From NCBI RefSeq assembly GCF_007747215.1, contig NZ_CP036273.1:6060322-6124321 (forward strand): 64,000 nt of DNA. The letters are read 5' to 3'. Positions 33,822-42,099 of this stretch are shown here, one piece after another. The notes below the pieces were generated by a model. That model searched no databases. It saw nothing but the letters and a program-made list of their open reading frames with translations, and had not been told where the DNA came from. Position 1 is the stretch's first letter; each line of letters begins with the position of its first letter. Origin of the DNA: Urbifossiella limnaea. Its GTDB lineage: Bacteria; Planctomycetota; Planctomycetia; Gemmatales; Gemmataceae. Both the position numbers and the translations under genes were made by a program.

Positions 33822-35882
33822 TCAATCCAGGTACATGAACTCGTTCAGGTTGAACAGCGCCCGGCACAGCTCCGTCAGCGGCGACTCGCGGAGGAACGCC
33901 GCGGCCCGCGCCTGCTCCGGGTCCGCCGGCGCACGTCCCAGCACCAGCCGGTACGCCCGCGCCACCCGCGCCGCGTCGGTGTCGGCCTCGCGGGTCACGC
34001 GGGCGGCCAGGGCTTTCGCGGCGGCCACGGCTTCGGCCGAGTTCAGCAGCGCCAGCGCCTGCGGGGCGGTGGTGCTGCGCTCGCGCTTCGGGCAGCTGTT
34101 GTTGCTGTCCGGCAGGTCGAACGCCTCCAGGAACGGGTCGCGCAGGTTGCGGCGGGCGAACAGGTACACGCTCCGCCGCGTGTGCTCGGCCGCGTCCGCC
34201 GTCACCGGCACCGGCCGCGACCCGCCCGCGGCGCGGGCCAGCTCCGGCAGGACGACGCCAGGGCCGCCGGCCTTCGGGTTCAGCCGGCCGCTCGCCGCCA
34301 GCATCGCGTCGCGCACCGCCTCGCCTTCGAGCCGCAACCGGTTCATCCGCGAGAACAGGCGGTTCTCGGGGTCGATGCGTGCCGCGTCGGCGCTCACCGC
34401 CGTGGACTGCTGGTACGTCTCCGACAGGAGCATGAGCCGGTGCGTCCGCTTCAGCGTCCAGCCGCCGTCGGCCAGCTCGCACGCCAGCCAGTCGAGCAGT
34501 TCGGGGTGCGTGGGGGCGGAACCGCGGGTGCCGAAGTCGCTGGCGGTGGCGACGATGCCGCGGCCGAAGTGGTGCTGCCACAGCCGGTTCACGATCACCC
34601 GGGCTGTCAGCGGGTTGTCGGCGGACGCCACCCACTTCGCCAGCCCCAGCCGACCGCCCTTCCCCTCGCCGCCGCCGAGCGCCGTGGGAAAGCCGGCGAG
34701 CACCTCCGCACCCTTGTTGCCGAGTTCGCCGCGCTCCAGCACGAACGTCTTCGGCGGCGCCCCCGGGCGGTCGGTCAGGCCGAGCGCCACCGGCCGCGGC
34801 GGCGGCCTGGGGAACGACTTCAGCTTCGCCCGCAGCGCGTCGGCCCGCACCTTCTCGTCCGCTGTCAGCGCCTTCGCCACGTCCGCGTCGGTGACGCGCA
34901 CCTTGGCCGCCGTCTCGGCGACGAGTTCGAGCTGTCCGCCGGTGCGCTGCTCGGCCGGCGTGCGGTGCGCGGCCTGGGCGTCGGCCGACAGCTTCGCGAG
35001 CTTCGCGTCGAAGAGCTTCTGCCGCGGCGGCCCCTCGACGGCCTCCAGGGCGGCGACCGTGTCCTTCGTGCGCTCGCGGTAGCGGGCCTCCGCTTCGGCG
35101 GCGGCGCGGTCGTCGGCGGGCGTGCCGACGGGCACGTCGGTGCGGAAGGCGGCGGCGGCGAAGAACGCCTGGAAGCGGAAGTAGTCGGCCTGCGGGACCG
35201 GCTCGAACTTGTGGTCGTGGCAGCGGGCGCAGGTGAGCGTCAGGCCGAGGAAGGCGAGCGCCGCCGTGTCGGTCATGTCGTTCAGCGTGTTGAGCCGCCG
35301 CTGGGCCTGGTCGGAGGCGTCGGTCATGTCCGGGCCGAGGAGGTTGAACCCGGTGGCGACGCGGGCCGCGGGGTCGGTCGGGTTCGACACGTCGCCGGCC
35401 AGTTGCTCGGCGACGAACCGCGTGTACGGCACGTCGGCGTTCAGCGCCCGGATGACGTAGTCGCGGTAGCGCCAGGCGTCGGGCCGCGGCTCGTCGAACT
35501 CGTACCCGTTGGTGTCGGCGTAGCGGGCGAGGTCGAGCCAGTGCCGGCCCCAGCGCTCGCCGTAGTGCGGCGACGCCAGGAGGCGGTCGATCACCTTCGC
35601 CCAGGCGTCGGGGGCCGGGTCGCGGACGAACGCGTCGATCTCGTCCGGCGTCGGCGGCAGGCCGGTGAGGTCGAACGTGACGCGGCGGAGCAACTGCTCG
35701 GGCGTGGCCCGCAGGGCGGGCGTCAGCTTCGCGGCGGAGAGCCTGGCGCGGACGAAGGCGTCGACGGGGTTGGCGGCGCCCGCGGGGACCGGCGGGCGGG
35801 CGGGCCGGGTGAACGCCCAGTGGTCGCCGCGCGCCGGAGCGGCGAGGAGGAGTACGAGGGTGGGGAGGAGGAGGAGGCGCAT
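33822..35882 (-). CDS. DUF1549/DUF1553 protein lacking the PSCyt1 domain
   Basis: 686 residues from ATG 35882, with a signal peptide (RLLLLPTLVLLLAAPARG). Unlike the other three PSD1 proteins here, mature sequence starts almost at once with DUF1549 (DHWAFTRPARPPVP, then NPVDAFVRARLS). There is no N-terminal CxxCH. The internal motif CARCHDHKFEP (near residue 216) remains. DUF1553 occupies about residues 400-670, ending CRALFNLNEFMYLD. The first haem-binding module is therefore absent, either by loss or because a separate protein supplies it. It is followed by a DUF1501 gene in the same direction. Confidence 0.87.
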   Translation of the reverse strand: MRLLLLPTLVLLLAAPARGDHWAFTRPARPPVPAGAANPVDAFVRARLSAAKLTPALRATPEQLLRRVTFDLTGLPPTPDEIDAFVRDPAPDAWAKVIDRLLASPHYGERWGRHWLDLARYADTNGYEFDEPRPDAWRYRDYVIRALNADVPYTRFVAEQLAGDVSNPTDPAARVATGFNLLGPDMTDASDQAQRRLNTLNDMTDTAALAFLGLTLTCARCHDHKFEPVPQADYFRFQAFFAAAAFRTDVPVGTPADDRAAAEAEARYRERTKDTVAALEAVEGPPRQKLFDAKLAKLSADAQAAHRTPAEQRTGGQLELVAETAAKVRVTDADVAKALTADEKVRADALRAKLKSFPRPPPRPVALGLTDRPGAPPKTFVLERGELGNKGAEVLAGFPTALGGGEGKGGRLGLAKWVASADNPLTARVIVNRLWQHHFGRGIVATASDFGTRGSAPTHPELLDWLACELADGGWTLKRTHRLMLLSETYQQSTAVSADAARIDPENRLFSRMNRLRLEGEAVRDAMLAASGRLNPKAGGPGVVLPELARAAGGSRPVPVTADAAEHTRRSVYLFARRNLRDPFLEAFDLPDSNNSCPKRERSTTAPQALALLNSAEAVAAAKALAARVTREADTDAARVARAYRLVLGRAPADPEQARAAAFLRESPLTELCRALFNLNEFMYLD

Positions 35883-35946
35883 CGCGGGCCGCGTGGGGGT
35901 GGCTTTGAGTGTCGCGGACGCGGCGGCGGGTGTCAACGCCGCACGG

Positions 35947-36552
35947 TCAGCCGTCCGGCAACTCGACGGCCGGCCCGTCGCCGACGCGTGCGGCCACCTT
36001 CGCCCCGCCGGCGTGCCGGAACGCCACCCCCGCCGCGGGGCTGACGAGCCACCCGTCCGCGCCCGGGGCGATCGGCTGGTACGCCGGGCCGGCCGCGAGG
36101 GCGTACAGCTCCGGGGCGCGGGTGTCGCGGTCGAACACCCACACCTCGGGCACGCCGAGCGCGGCGTAGAACGGGAACTTGTCGTACGTCTCGTCGCGCG
36201 GCGACCGCACCTCGACGACCACGAGGGGGGCGCCGGCCATGTACTCGGTCTTGTCGATGTACAGCCGGTCCTTGCTCACAAGCACCACGTCCGGGATGCG
36301 GAAGTTCAGCGTCCAGCGGTCCTCGTCCTCGGGTGTCGTCAGGTTGACTTCGTGGCGGACGAGGGCCCCCTGCGGCTTAGCCCACTCCCACTTGAGGTAC
36401 GACGCCAGGTCGAGGACGAAGTCCTGGTGAAGCCCGTTCGGCATCGGTGGCATGTGCAGCACCCCCTCCCAGACTTCGTCCCACTGGGCGGCCTCCGAGT
36501 TCTTCCGCTCGGCGAGCCAGTGCTTCGGCAGGTCGGCGATCACCGCCCGCAT
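35947..36552 (-). CDS. Uma2 family PD-(D/E)XK protein
   Basis: 201 residues from ATG 36552. The Uma2 core is visible: WEGVLHMPPMPNGLHQ near the start, RIPDVVLVSKDRLY with the catalytic aspartate, VVVEVRSPRDETYDKF with the glutamate and lysine, then YAALGVPEVWVFDRDT. The restriction-endonuclease-like active site (D, ExR/K) appears intact. Uma2 proteins are often expanded in planctomycetes and cyanobacteria. Their biological role is unknown. It lies 64 bases after the aroC gene stops on the same strand. Confidence 0.86.
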   Translation of the reverse strand: MRAVIADLPKHWLAERKNSEAAQWDEVWEGVLHMPPMPNGLHQDFVLDLASYLKWEWAKPQGALVRHEVNLTTPEDEDRWTLNFRIPDVVLVSKDRLYIDKTEYMAGAPLVVVEVRSPRDETYDKFPFYAALGVPEVWVFDRDTRAPELYALAAGPAYQPIAPGADGWLVSPAAGVAFRHAGGAKVAARVGDGPAVELPDG

Positions 36553-36611
36553 GGCGGCCCCTCCTCGGGTCACAGGTCCACGTCGCGCACCACGATGATA
36601 CGCGACTTCCT

Positions 36612-37694
36612 TCACACCCGTGCCGCCCGGGTGCGCAGCAGGTGGTCGGCCAGCACCAGCGCCACCATCGCCTCGCCCATCGGCACGAACCGCGGCAGCA
36701 GGCACGGGTCGTGGCGGCCCTTCACCAGAATCTCCGTCGGCTCGCCGGCCCGGGTCACGGTCCGCTGCGCCCGCGGGATCGAGCTCGTCGGCTTGATCGC
36801 CACCCGGCACACCACCGGCTCGCCGGACGAGATGCCGCCGAGCATCCCGCCGTGGCGGTTCGTCTCGGTGTGGACGCGCGGCGGGCCGGGGGCGAATACG
36901 TCGTTGTGCTCGCTGCCGCGCATGCCGGCCACGGCGAACCCCGCCCCGTACTCGAACGCCGTCACCGCCGGCAGCGACAGCAGCGCCTTGCCCAGGTCGG
37001 CCTTCAGCTTGTCGAACACGGGCTCGCCCAGGCCCGCCGGCACGCCCGTCGCCACCAACTCGCACACGCCGCCGATCGAGTCGCGGTCCTTGCGCACGGA
37101 GTCGATGAGGTCCTCCATCCGCGCCGCGGCTTCGGGCACCGGGCAGCGCGTCGGGCTCGCCTCCACCTGCTCCAGCGTCACGGCCGTGGGGTCGGCGATG
37201 TCCGCGGTCACGTCGCCGACGCGGGTGACGTAGCCGAGCACGGCGACGCCGCTGCGAGCCAAGAGCTTTTTGGCGACGGCCCCGGCGGCGACGCGGCACA
37301 CCGTCTCGCGGGCGCTGCTGCGGCCGCCGCCGCGGTAGTCGCGGAAGCCGTAGCGGGCGTCGAACGTGTAGTCGGCGTGGCCGGGGCGGTACTTTTCGGC
37401 GATGTCGCCGTAGTCGCCGCTGCGCTGGTCGGCGTTGCGGAACAGGAGGCCGATGGGGGTGCCGTCCGTCTTGCCGTCGAAGACGCCGGACAGGATTTCC
37501 GGGGCGTCGGCCTCGTCGCGCTGGGTGGTGAGCTTGCTCTGCCCGGGGCGGCGGCGGGCGAGGTCGGGGAGCAGGTCGTCGACCGAAAGGGGGAGGCCGG
37601 CGGGGCAGCCGTCGATGATGCAGACGTAGCCGGGGCCGTGGCTGACCCCGGCGGTGGTGACGCGGAACAGGGTGCCGAACGTGTTGCCTGCCAT
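36612..37694 (-). CDS. aroC: Chorismate synthase
   Basis: 360 residues, the normal length of the family. It converts 5-enolpyruvylshikimate 3-phosphate to chorismate using reduced FMN, the last step of the shikimate pathway. Diagnostic blocks are [20 protein letters not shown] near the start, GPGHADYTF-like [34 protein letters not shown], and [16 protein letters not shown] chose ATG 37694 (MAGNTFG): the open frame upstream runs through the GGGGTGAA repeat and encodes a repetitive Pro/Phe/His sequence that cannot be native. It is the only clear core biosynthetic gene in this part of the window. Confidence 0.96.
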   Translation of the reverse strand: MAGNTFGTLFRVTTAGVSHGPGYVCIIDGCPAGLPLSVDDLLPDLARRRPGQSKLTTQRDEADAPEILSGVFDGKTDGTPIGLLFRNADQRSGDYGDIAEKYRPGHADYTFDARYGFRDYRGGGRSSARETVCRVAAGAVAKKLLARSGVAVLGYVTRVGDVTADIADPTAVTLEQVEASPTRCPVPEAAARMEDLIDSVRKDRDSIGGVCELVATGVPAGLGEPVFDKLKADLGKALLSLPAVTAFEYGAGFAVAGMRGSEHNDVFAPGPPRVHTETNRHGGMLGGISSGEPVVCRVAIKPTSSIPRAQRTVTRAGEPTEILVKGRHDPCLLPRFVPMGEAMVALVLADHLLRTRAARV

Positions 37695-37709
37695 GCGGTG
37701 ATTGTAGAT

Positions 37710-37793
37710 GAAGGGGTGAAAGGGTGAGGGGGTGAATGGGTGAGAAGAACAACTCCTCGTCACCCCCTCACCCCCTCACCCGTCCACCCCTTC
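37710..37793. repeat. GGGGTGAA-type inverted repeat before aroC
   Basis: Arms 37710-37742 and 37761-37793 pair at about 29 of 33 positions and are built of GGTGA-based short repeats. It lies between the Hsp20 stop (37799) and the aroC start (37694), both on the - strand. The same family is at 38244-38325 and 56314-56403. Confidence 0.8.
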
Positions 37794-37798
37794 ACCCG

Positions 37799-38185
37799 TT
37801 ACCCGCGGACGGCGATCTTGCGGGGCTTGACCGCCTCGATCTTCGGCAGGCGGACGGTCAGAACGCCGTTCTTCAGGTCGGCCTCGATCCGGTCGGCGGC
37901 GACCGTGTCGGTGACCGAGAAGACGCGGTGGAAGTTGGCCCCGCCGTACTCGCCGAGCAGCGCCCGGCGCTTCCCCTCGGCGGCGGTCCGGCGGCCGTGG
38001 ACGGTCAACTCGCCCTGCTCGAAGCGGACGTCCACGTCGCCCGGGCGAACGCCGGGGAGGTCGGCCAGCAGCAGGAACTCGTTCTCGGTCTCAAGCACGT
38101 CCACCCGGGGGGCGACGGTCGCGGCCCGGGCGTCGTCGGCGGCCGCGGCGGGGGCCCCGTTCGACTTCAGCGCGAGATCGGACAT
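37799..38185 (-). CDS. Hsp20/alpha-crystallin small heat-shock protein
   Basis: 128 residues from ATG 38185. The alpha-crystallin domain runs from about residue 30 (PRVDVLETENEFLLLADLPG) to the end, with the family motif KNGVLTVRLPK close to the C-terminus. It should act as an ATP-independent holdase chaperone forming oligomers. The C-terminal extension is short (IEAVKPRKIAVRG) with the IxV/I-like motif represented by IAV. It follows a second Hsp20 gene in the same direction, separated by a GGGGTGAA-type hairpin. The two share about the same length but differ in the N-terminal arm. Confidence 0.93.
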   Translation of the reverse strand: MSDLALKSNGAPAAAADDARAATVAPRVDVLETENEFLLLADLPGVRPGDVDVRFEQGELTVHGRRTAAEGKRRALLGEYGGANFHRVFSVTDTVAADRIEADLKNGVLTVRLPKIEAVKPRKIAVRG

Positions 38186-38243
38186 GGACGTTCTCCTGTG
38201 GGTTAAGTGGCTGGATGGTCGTGTTCGTGATTCGCACCCCGTC

Positions 38244-38325
38244 AAGGGGTGAAGGGGTGAGCTGGTGAAGGGCGACGAAGGGGCCACCTTCTCACCCCGT
38301 CACCCGCGCACCCCTTCACCCTTCA
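38244..38325. repeat. GGGGTGAA-type imperfect inverted repeat between hsp20 genes
   Basis: The left side 38244-38282 and right side 38286-38325 hold GGGGTGAA/TTCACCCC-type repeats that pair imperfectly. It lies between the stop of the upstream Hsp20 gene (38333) and the start of the downstream one (38185). Confidence 0.7.
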
Positions 38326-38332
38326 TCTTCCC

Positions 38333-38773
38333 TTACTGCCCGGCCTTGACCTGGACCTTGCGGGGCTTGGCGGCCTCGTGCTTCGGCAGGGTCAGCTTGA
38401 GCACGCCGTCGGCGTACACGGCCTCGACCTTGTCGGCGTCCACGAGGGCCGGCAGCGTCACGGCCCGGGTGAACCGGCCGGCCGGTCGCTCCTGGCGGAC
38501 CCACACCGCGCCGTGGATCTCGGGGGCGGCGCGCTCGCCCTGGATGGTCAGCTGGTTCCCCTCGGTCACGGTCACGTCGAGGGCGGCGGGGTCGAGCCCC
38601 GGCAGGTCGGCCTCGACGTACAGGGCGTGGTCGTCCTCCCACACGTTCAGCGGCGGGCCGCCGGGGGCGGTGGCGGCGAACGGGTTGACGCGGCCGAACA
38701 ACCGGGCCACCTCATCCTGAACGGTCGTCACTTCGTTAAACAGGGCGTTGAACGGGTTGCGAACGCGGTTCAT
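38333..38773 (-). CDS. Hsp20/alpha-crystallin small heat-shock protein
   Basis: 146 residues from ATG 38773. The N-terminal arm (MNRVRNPFNALFNEVTTVQD) resembles that of classical bacterial Hsp20 proteins. The alpha-crystallin domain (about 45-140) contains DDHALYVEADLPGLDPAALD and the signature ADGVLKLTLPKHE. It has a 17-residue longer N-terminal arm than its tandem neighbour, so the two may form mixed oligomers or serve different clients. The 226 bases between this start and the kinase stop (38774-38999) hold no gene I can support. They are the likely promoter region of the hsp20 pair. Confidence 0.94.
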   Translation of the reverse strand: MNRVRNPFNALFNEVTTVQDEVARLFGRVNPFAATAPGGPPLNVWEDDHALYVEADLPGLDPAALDVTVTEGNQLTIQGERAAPEIHGAVWVRQERPAGRFTRAVTLPALVDADKVEAVYADGVLKLTLPKHEAAKPRKVQVKAGQ

Positions 38774-38999
38774 GAGCGTCCTCGGGTGGTGGGTAGCGGG
38801 GGTGACCCGCGGCTCGCACCCCTAGAGGGGGACGCGCGGCCGAAGGATTCTCGAAAAAGTCGCCCGGCGGGCGGATTTCTTCCACGCCACCGCCGGGATT
38901 CGGTCTGACAATCTTTTGTGGCATCGACTCAATGCGTGCCTCGACCCCCCGGGGGGGTCGGCGGCACACAATGACCGCGGCCGAAACGACCGGGCCGGG

Positions 39000-41120
39000 T
39001 TACCCCGACTCCCCGGTCGGGGCGGTGCCGGGGGTGTTGGTGCCGGGGGGGAGTCCGGCCCAGCGGCGGAGCAACTGGGTGACGCGGGTAGGCGGGGCGC
39101 CGTCGGCCACGGCTACGAGCCCGGCCCACATCAGTAACACGGTCGCCAGCACGACGACGAACGCCACGCCCGCCCCGAGCGCGATCCGCCCGCGCAGGTC
39201 GGCCACCGGGTGAAGCACTTCCGACCGCCGCTCCTGTACCAGCACCACGAACCCCGGATCGACCTCGGCCCCGCCCTCCCCCCGCACCCGCACCCGCTCC
39301 GCCGCCGCCAGCCACGAGCCCGAATACGCCCCGCCGGCCGGGTCGGCGTAGTCGGACCACACGGCGTCGCCGCCGGCGTCGGCCCGGTTCACGACCGCGT
39401 CGGCGTAGTACAGCGGCAGCTGCTCCTTGCCGCTCGGGTGGTACTGCTCCAGGTACGGGTGCCGCAGCAGCAGCCCCCGCCGGCCCGTCGCGTCCGGCCG
39501 GGTGTCCACCAACACCACGAAGCGGTCCCGGCCCGCTTCGAGGCGCGTCTGGCCGCGCAGGTCGAGCGTCAGCCCCAGCACGCCGAGCGGGTCGCCGCCG
39601 GGGTCGGCGTGCGGCCACACCGGCACGCTGAACGCGACCGTCCAGTACTCGTCGTCCCGCTCCGCCTTCCGCCGGAAGGCCATCGACCGGTGCGGCGCCC
39701 GGATAACGGCCGGCGGCGGGCCGGTGCGCTCGGCGAAGTCCTTGCCGAGGCCGTGGAAGTAGTCGCGGAAGCCGCGGTACTTCATCCGGTGGTCCGGGAA
39801 CGGCGGGGCGGTGCCGTACTGGACGCCGTCGGCGGCGTCGGCGAACCAGAGGCCGCTGCGGTCGCCGAGTTGCGCGTCGTACTTCGCCTTCCGCTTCGCG
39901 AGCCAGGCGTCGAGCGCGTCGCCGCCGTTGACCGCGCGGAACTCGCCGGCCGGGGCCGCGAGCCACTGCCGCAGCGCCGGGTCGCGGGCCTCGGTCTCCA
40001 GCACCTGCCAGCGGTACTGTACCTGGAGCGCGAGCCGCTCCGCGGCCGACTTCGCGGCGAACCGGTTCCCCTCCAGCGCCCGCTGCACCACCTCCTCGGT
40101 GGCGGTCGAGACGGCGTCGCGGAACAGGACGGCGCCAATGCCGCCGATGAGCACCAGCAGCACGGCGAAGCCCAGCGCCGTGACGGCGAGCATCGGCCGG
40201 CGGACGCGGCGGAGCCGCCAGGCGTCCAGCGCGGTGACGACGGCCTGCGGGTTCGGGTAGCGCCGGGCCGGGTCGGCGGCGAGGCACTTGTCGAGGACCG
40301 CGGCGAGGCCGGCGTCGACGCCGGGCACGGCGCGGTGCCCCTTCGGCGGCGGTGCCGTGCGGATGAGTGTGCGGTACGCGTCGAGTTGGGCGGGGAGCTC
40401 GCCGGACGCGGGGAGGGTGCCGGCGGTCGGGTCGTCGCGGTGCGGCGGGCTGCCGGTGAGCGTCCGGTACAGGACGGCGCCGAGGGCGTACACGTCCCAC
40501 CGGGCGTCCGGCGCGGCGCCGAGGTCGGCCTGCTCCGGGGCCATGTAGAACAGCGTGCCGAGCGCCGGGGCGACCTCGGTGGCGAGCCGGGCCTGGCCGA
40601 AGTCGGCGAGCCGCGGCCGGCGGTCGTGGTCGAGCAGGACGTTCGCCGGCTTCAGGTCGCAGTGGAGGACGCCCTTGTCGTGGGCGTAGACGAGGGCGAG
40701 CGCGATCTCGCGGAACATCGTCACCGCCTGGCCCACGGGCAGCGGCCCGCCGCGGAGCAGGTCCTCGAGCGAGCCGTTCTCCAAATACTCCATGACGTAG
40801 TACGGCGGGTCCGAGTCCCAGCCGACGCGGAGCAGCTGGACGACGTGCCGGCTGTTGAACAGGTAGCGGAGCTTCTCGACCTCGCGGGCCAGTGCGGCCC
40901 AGTCGGTGCCGCCGCGGCGGGTGTAGAACTTGACGGCGACCTTGCGGCCGCTGTTGCTGTCCACGCCGACCCACACCTCGCCGTAGGCGCCGCGGCCGAG
41001 GTAGGTGAGGCGCTCGTACCCCGGAACGGGCGCCGGCGGCCGACCCCCGCGGGCGCTCAGGGCGCGGGCCTCCTCGCGGTCGGCGACGTCCATCACGGGC
41101 GTGGGCGGGTCGTCGGGCAT
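39000..41120 (-). CDS. Transmembrane Ser/Thr kinase with extracytoplasmic sensor region
   Basis: 706 residues. The cytoplasmic kinase domain (about 35-300) has the glycine loop LGRGAYGEV at 41-49, the ATP lysine in VAVK (Lys64), the catalytic loop HCDLKPANVLL near residue 152, and DFGQA near 172. The arginine of the usual HRD motif is a cysteine here, making it a non-RD type kinase that may not need activation-loop phosphorylation. One membrane helix is at about 311-335 and a second at about 643-670. Between them lies an extracytoplasmic Cache-like region of about 300 residues. The C-terminus (about 35 residues) is cytoplasmic. The ligand and substrates are unknown. Confidence 0.9.
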   Translation of the reverse strand: MPDDPPTPVMDVADREEARALSARGGRPPAPVPGYERLTYLGRGAYGEVWVGVDSNSGRKVAVKFYTRRGGTDWAALAREVEKLRYLFNSRHVVQLLRVGWDSDPPYYVMEYLENGSLEDLLRGGPLPVGQAVTMFREIALALVYAHDKGVLHCDLKPANVLLDHDRRPRLADFGQARLATEVAPALGTLFYMAPEQADLGAAPDARWDVYALGAVLYRTLTGSPPHRDDPTAGTLPASGELPAQLDAYRTLIRTAPPPKGHRAVPGVDAGLAAVLDKCLAADPARRYPNPQAVVTALDAWRLRRVRRPMLAVTALGFAVLLVLIGGIGAVLFRDAVSTATEEVVQRALEGNRFAAKSAAERLALQVQYRWQVLETEARDPALRQWLAAPAGEFRAVNGGDALDAWLAKRKAKYDAQLGDRSGLWFADAADGVQYGTAPPFPDHRMKYRGFRDYFHGLGKDFAERTGPPPAVIRAPHRSMAFRRKAERDDEYWTVAFSVPVWPHADPGGDPLGVLGLTLDLRGQTRLEAGRDRFVVLVDTRPDATGRRGLLLRHPYLEQYHPSGKEQLPLYYADAVVNRADAGGDAVWSDYADPAGGAYSGSWLAAAERVRVRGEGGAEVDPGFVVLVQERRSEVLHPVADLRGRIALGAGVAFVVVLATVLLMWAGLVAVADGAPPTRVTQLLRRWAGLPPGTNTPGTAPTGESG

Positions 41121-41181
41121 CCTGCCATTATCGCCGATCGGCCGGTAGAATCACCGGACCCGTTCCGCCCGGAGCCCGCAC

Positions 41182-42069
41182 ATGCCCCTCTCCCGCCGCG
41201 CCTTCCTTGGCACCGCAGCCGCGACGCTCGCCACCCCGGGCCTCGCCCAGCCGCCGAAGGCGAAGAAGCTCGTCCTCATGGCCGGCACCCCGAGCCACGG
41301 CCCCGGCGACCACGAGTTCAACGCCGGCGTGCAACTGCTGGCCAACTGCCTCAAGGACGTTCGTGGCCTCGAAACCGTCGTGTTCCGCAACGGCTACCCG
41401 GCCGACGACAGCATCCTCGACACCGCCGACGGCATCCTCTGCTTCGCCGACGGCGGCGCCGGCCACCCGCTCGTCCGCGAGCGCCGCCTGACGCGCATCG
41501 ACGCGCTGATGCGGAAGGGCGTCGGCCTGATGTGCGCGCACTACGGCGTGGAGGTGCCGCGCGACCTGGGCGGCCCCGAGTTCCAGCGCTGGATCGGCGG
41601 GTACTACGAGAGCGGCTTCTCCTGCAACCCGATGTGGCGGCCGGAGTTTTCGGAGTTCCCGCGGCACCCGATCGCCAACGGGGTGCGGCCGTTCGCCGTC
41701 CGCGACGAGTGGTACTTCAACATGCGGTTCCGCGACAACATGCAGGGCGTCACGCCGATCCTGTCGGCGAAGCCGTCGGACGAGGTGCGCGACGGCCCGT
41801 ACGTGTACCCGCGTGGCCCGTACCCGCACATCCAGGCCGCGAAGGGCCGCGCCGAGACGATGATGTGGGCGGTCGAGCGGCCGGACGGCGGCCGCGGCGT
41901 CGGCTTCACCGGCGGCCACTTCCACCGCAACTGGGCGACCGACGACTTCCGCAAGGTCGTGCTCAACGCCTTGGTCTGGCTGGTGAAGCTGGACGTGCCC
42001 GCGGAAGGGGTCGTGTCGCGGGTGACGGAGGCGGAGATGATGGCGAACCTCGACCCGAAGAAGAAGTAG
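41182..42069 (+). CDS. ThuA-like (glutamine amidotransferase-fold) exported protein
   Basis: 295 residues with a Tat-like signal (SRRAFLGTAAATLATPGLAQ). The ThuA fold is indicated by KKLVLMAGTPSHGPGDHEF, then GLMCAHYGVEVP and GVGFTGGHFHRNW. ThuA-type proteins have the class I amidotransferase-like fold without its catalytic cysteine, and in planctomycetes they are often exported and tied to sugar metabolism. This copy starts 61 bases from the divergent kinase gene, so the two promoters share 41121-41181. The M28 peptidase gene follows 30 bases after its stop. Confidence 0.87.
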   Translation: MPLSRRAFLGTAAATLATPGLAQPPKAKKLVLMAGTPSHGPGDHEFNAGVQLLANCLKDVRGLETVVFRNGYPADDSILDTADGILCFADGGAGHPLVRERRLTRIDALMRKGVGLMCAHYGVEVPRDLGGPEFQRWIGGYYESGFSCNPMWRPEFSEFPRHPIANGVRPFAVRDEWYFNMRFRDNMQGVTPILSAKPSDEVRDGPYVYPRGPYPHIQAAKGRAETMMWAVERPDGGRGVGFTGGHFHRNWATDDFRKVVLNALVWLVKLDVPAEGVVSRVTEAEMMANLDPKKK

Positions 42070-42099
42070 CCCGATCGCTCTCACACCCAGGAACCTGCC

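Noticed and set aside
37695-37763. N-terminal extension of chorismate synthase, and similar extensions of phoB and hsp20.
   Set aside because: They translate the intergenic repeat into His/Pro/Phe/Ser runs. The family start (MAGNTFG for aroC) lies downstream.
37710-37793. Possible CRISPR or minisatellite at the GGGGTGAA repeats.
   Set aside because: Units are 7-9 bases without spacers and form inverted arms. No cas genes are seen.
38774-38999. A possible short gene in the gap between hsp20 and the kinase.
   Set aside because: Open frames here are short, lack ribosome-binding sites and have no recognisable content. I treat it as the hsp20 upstream region.
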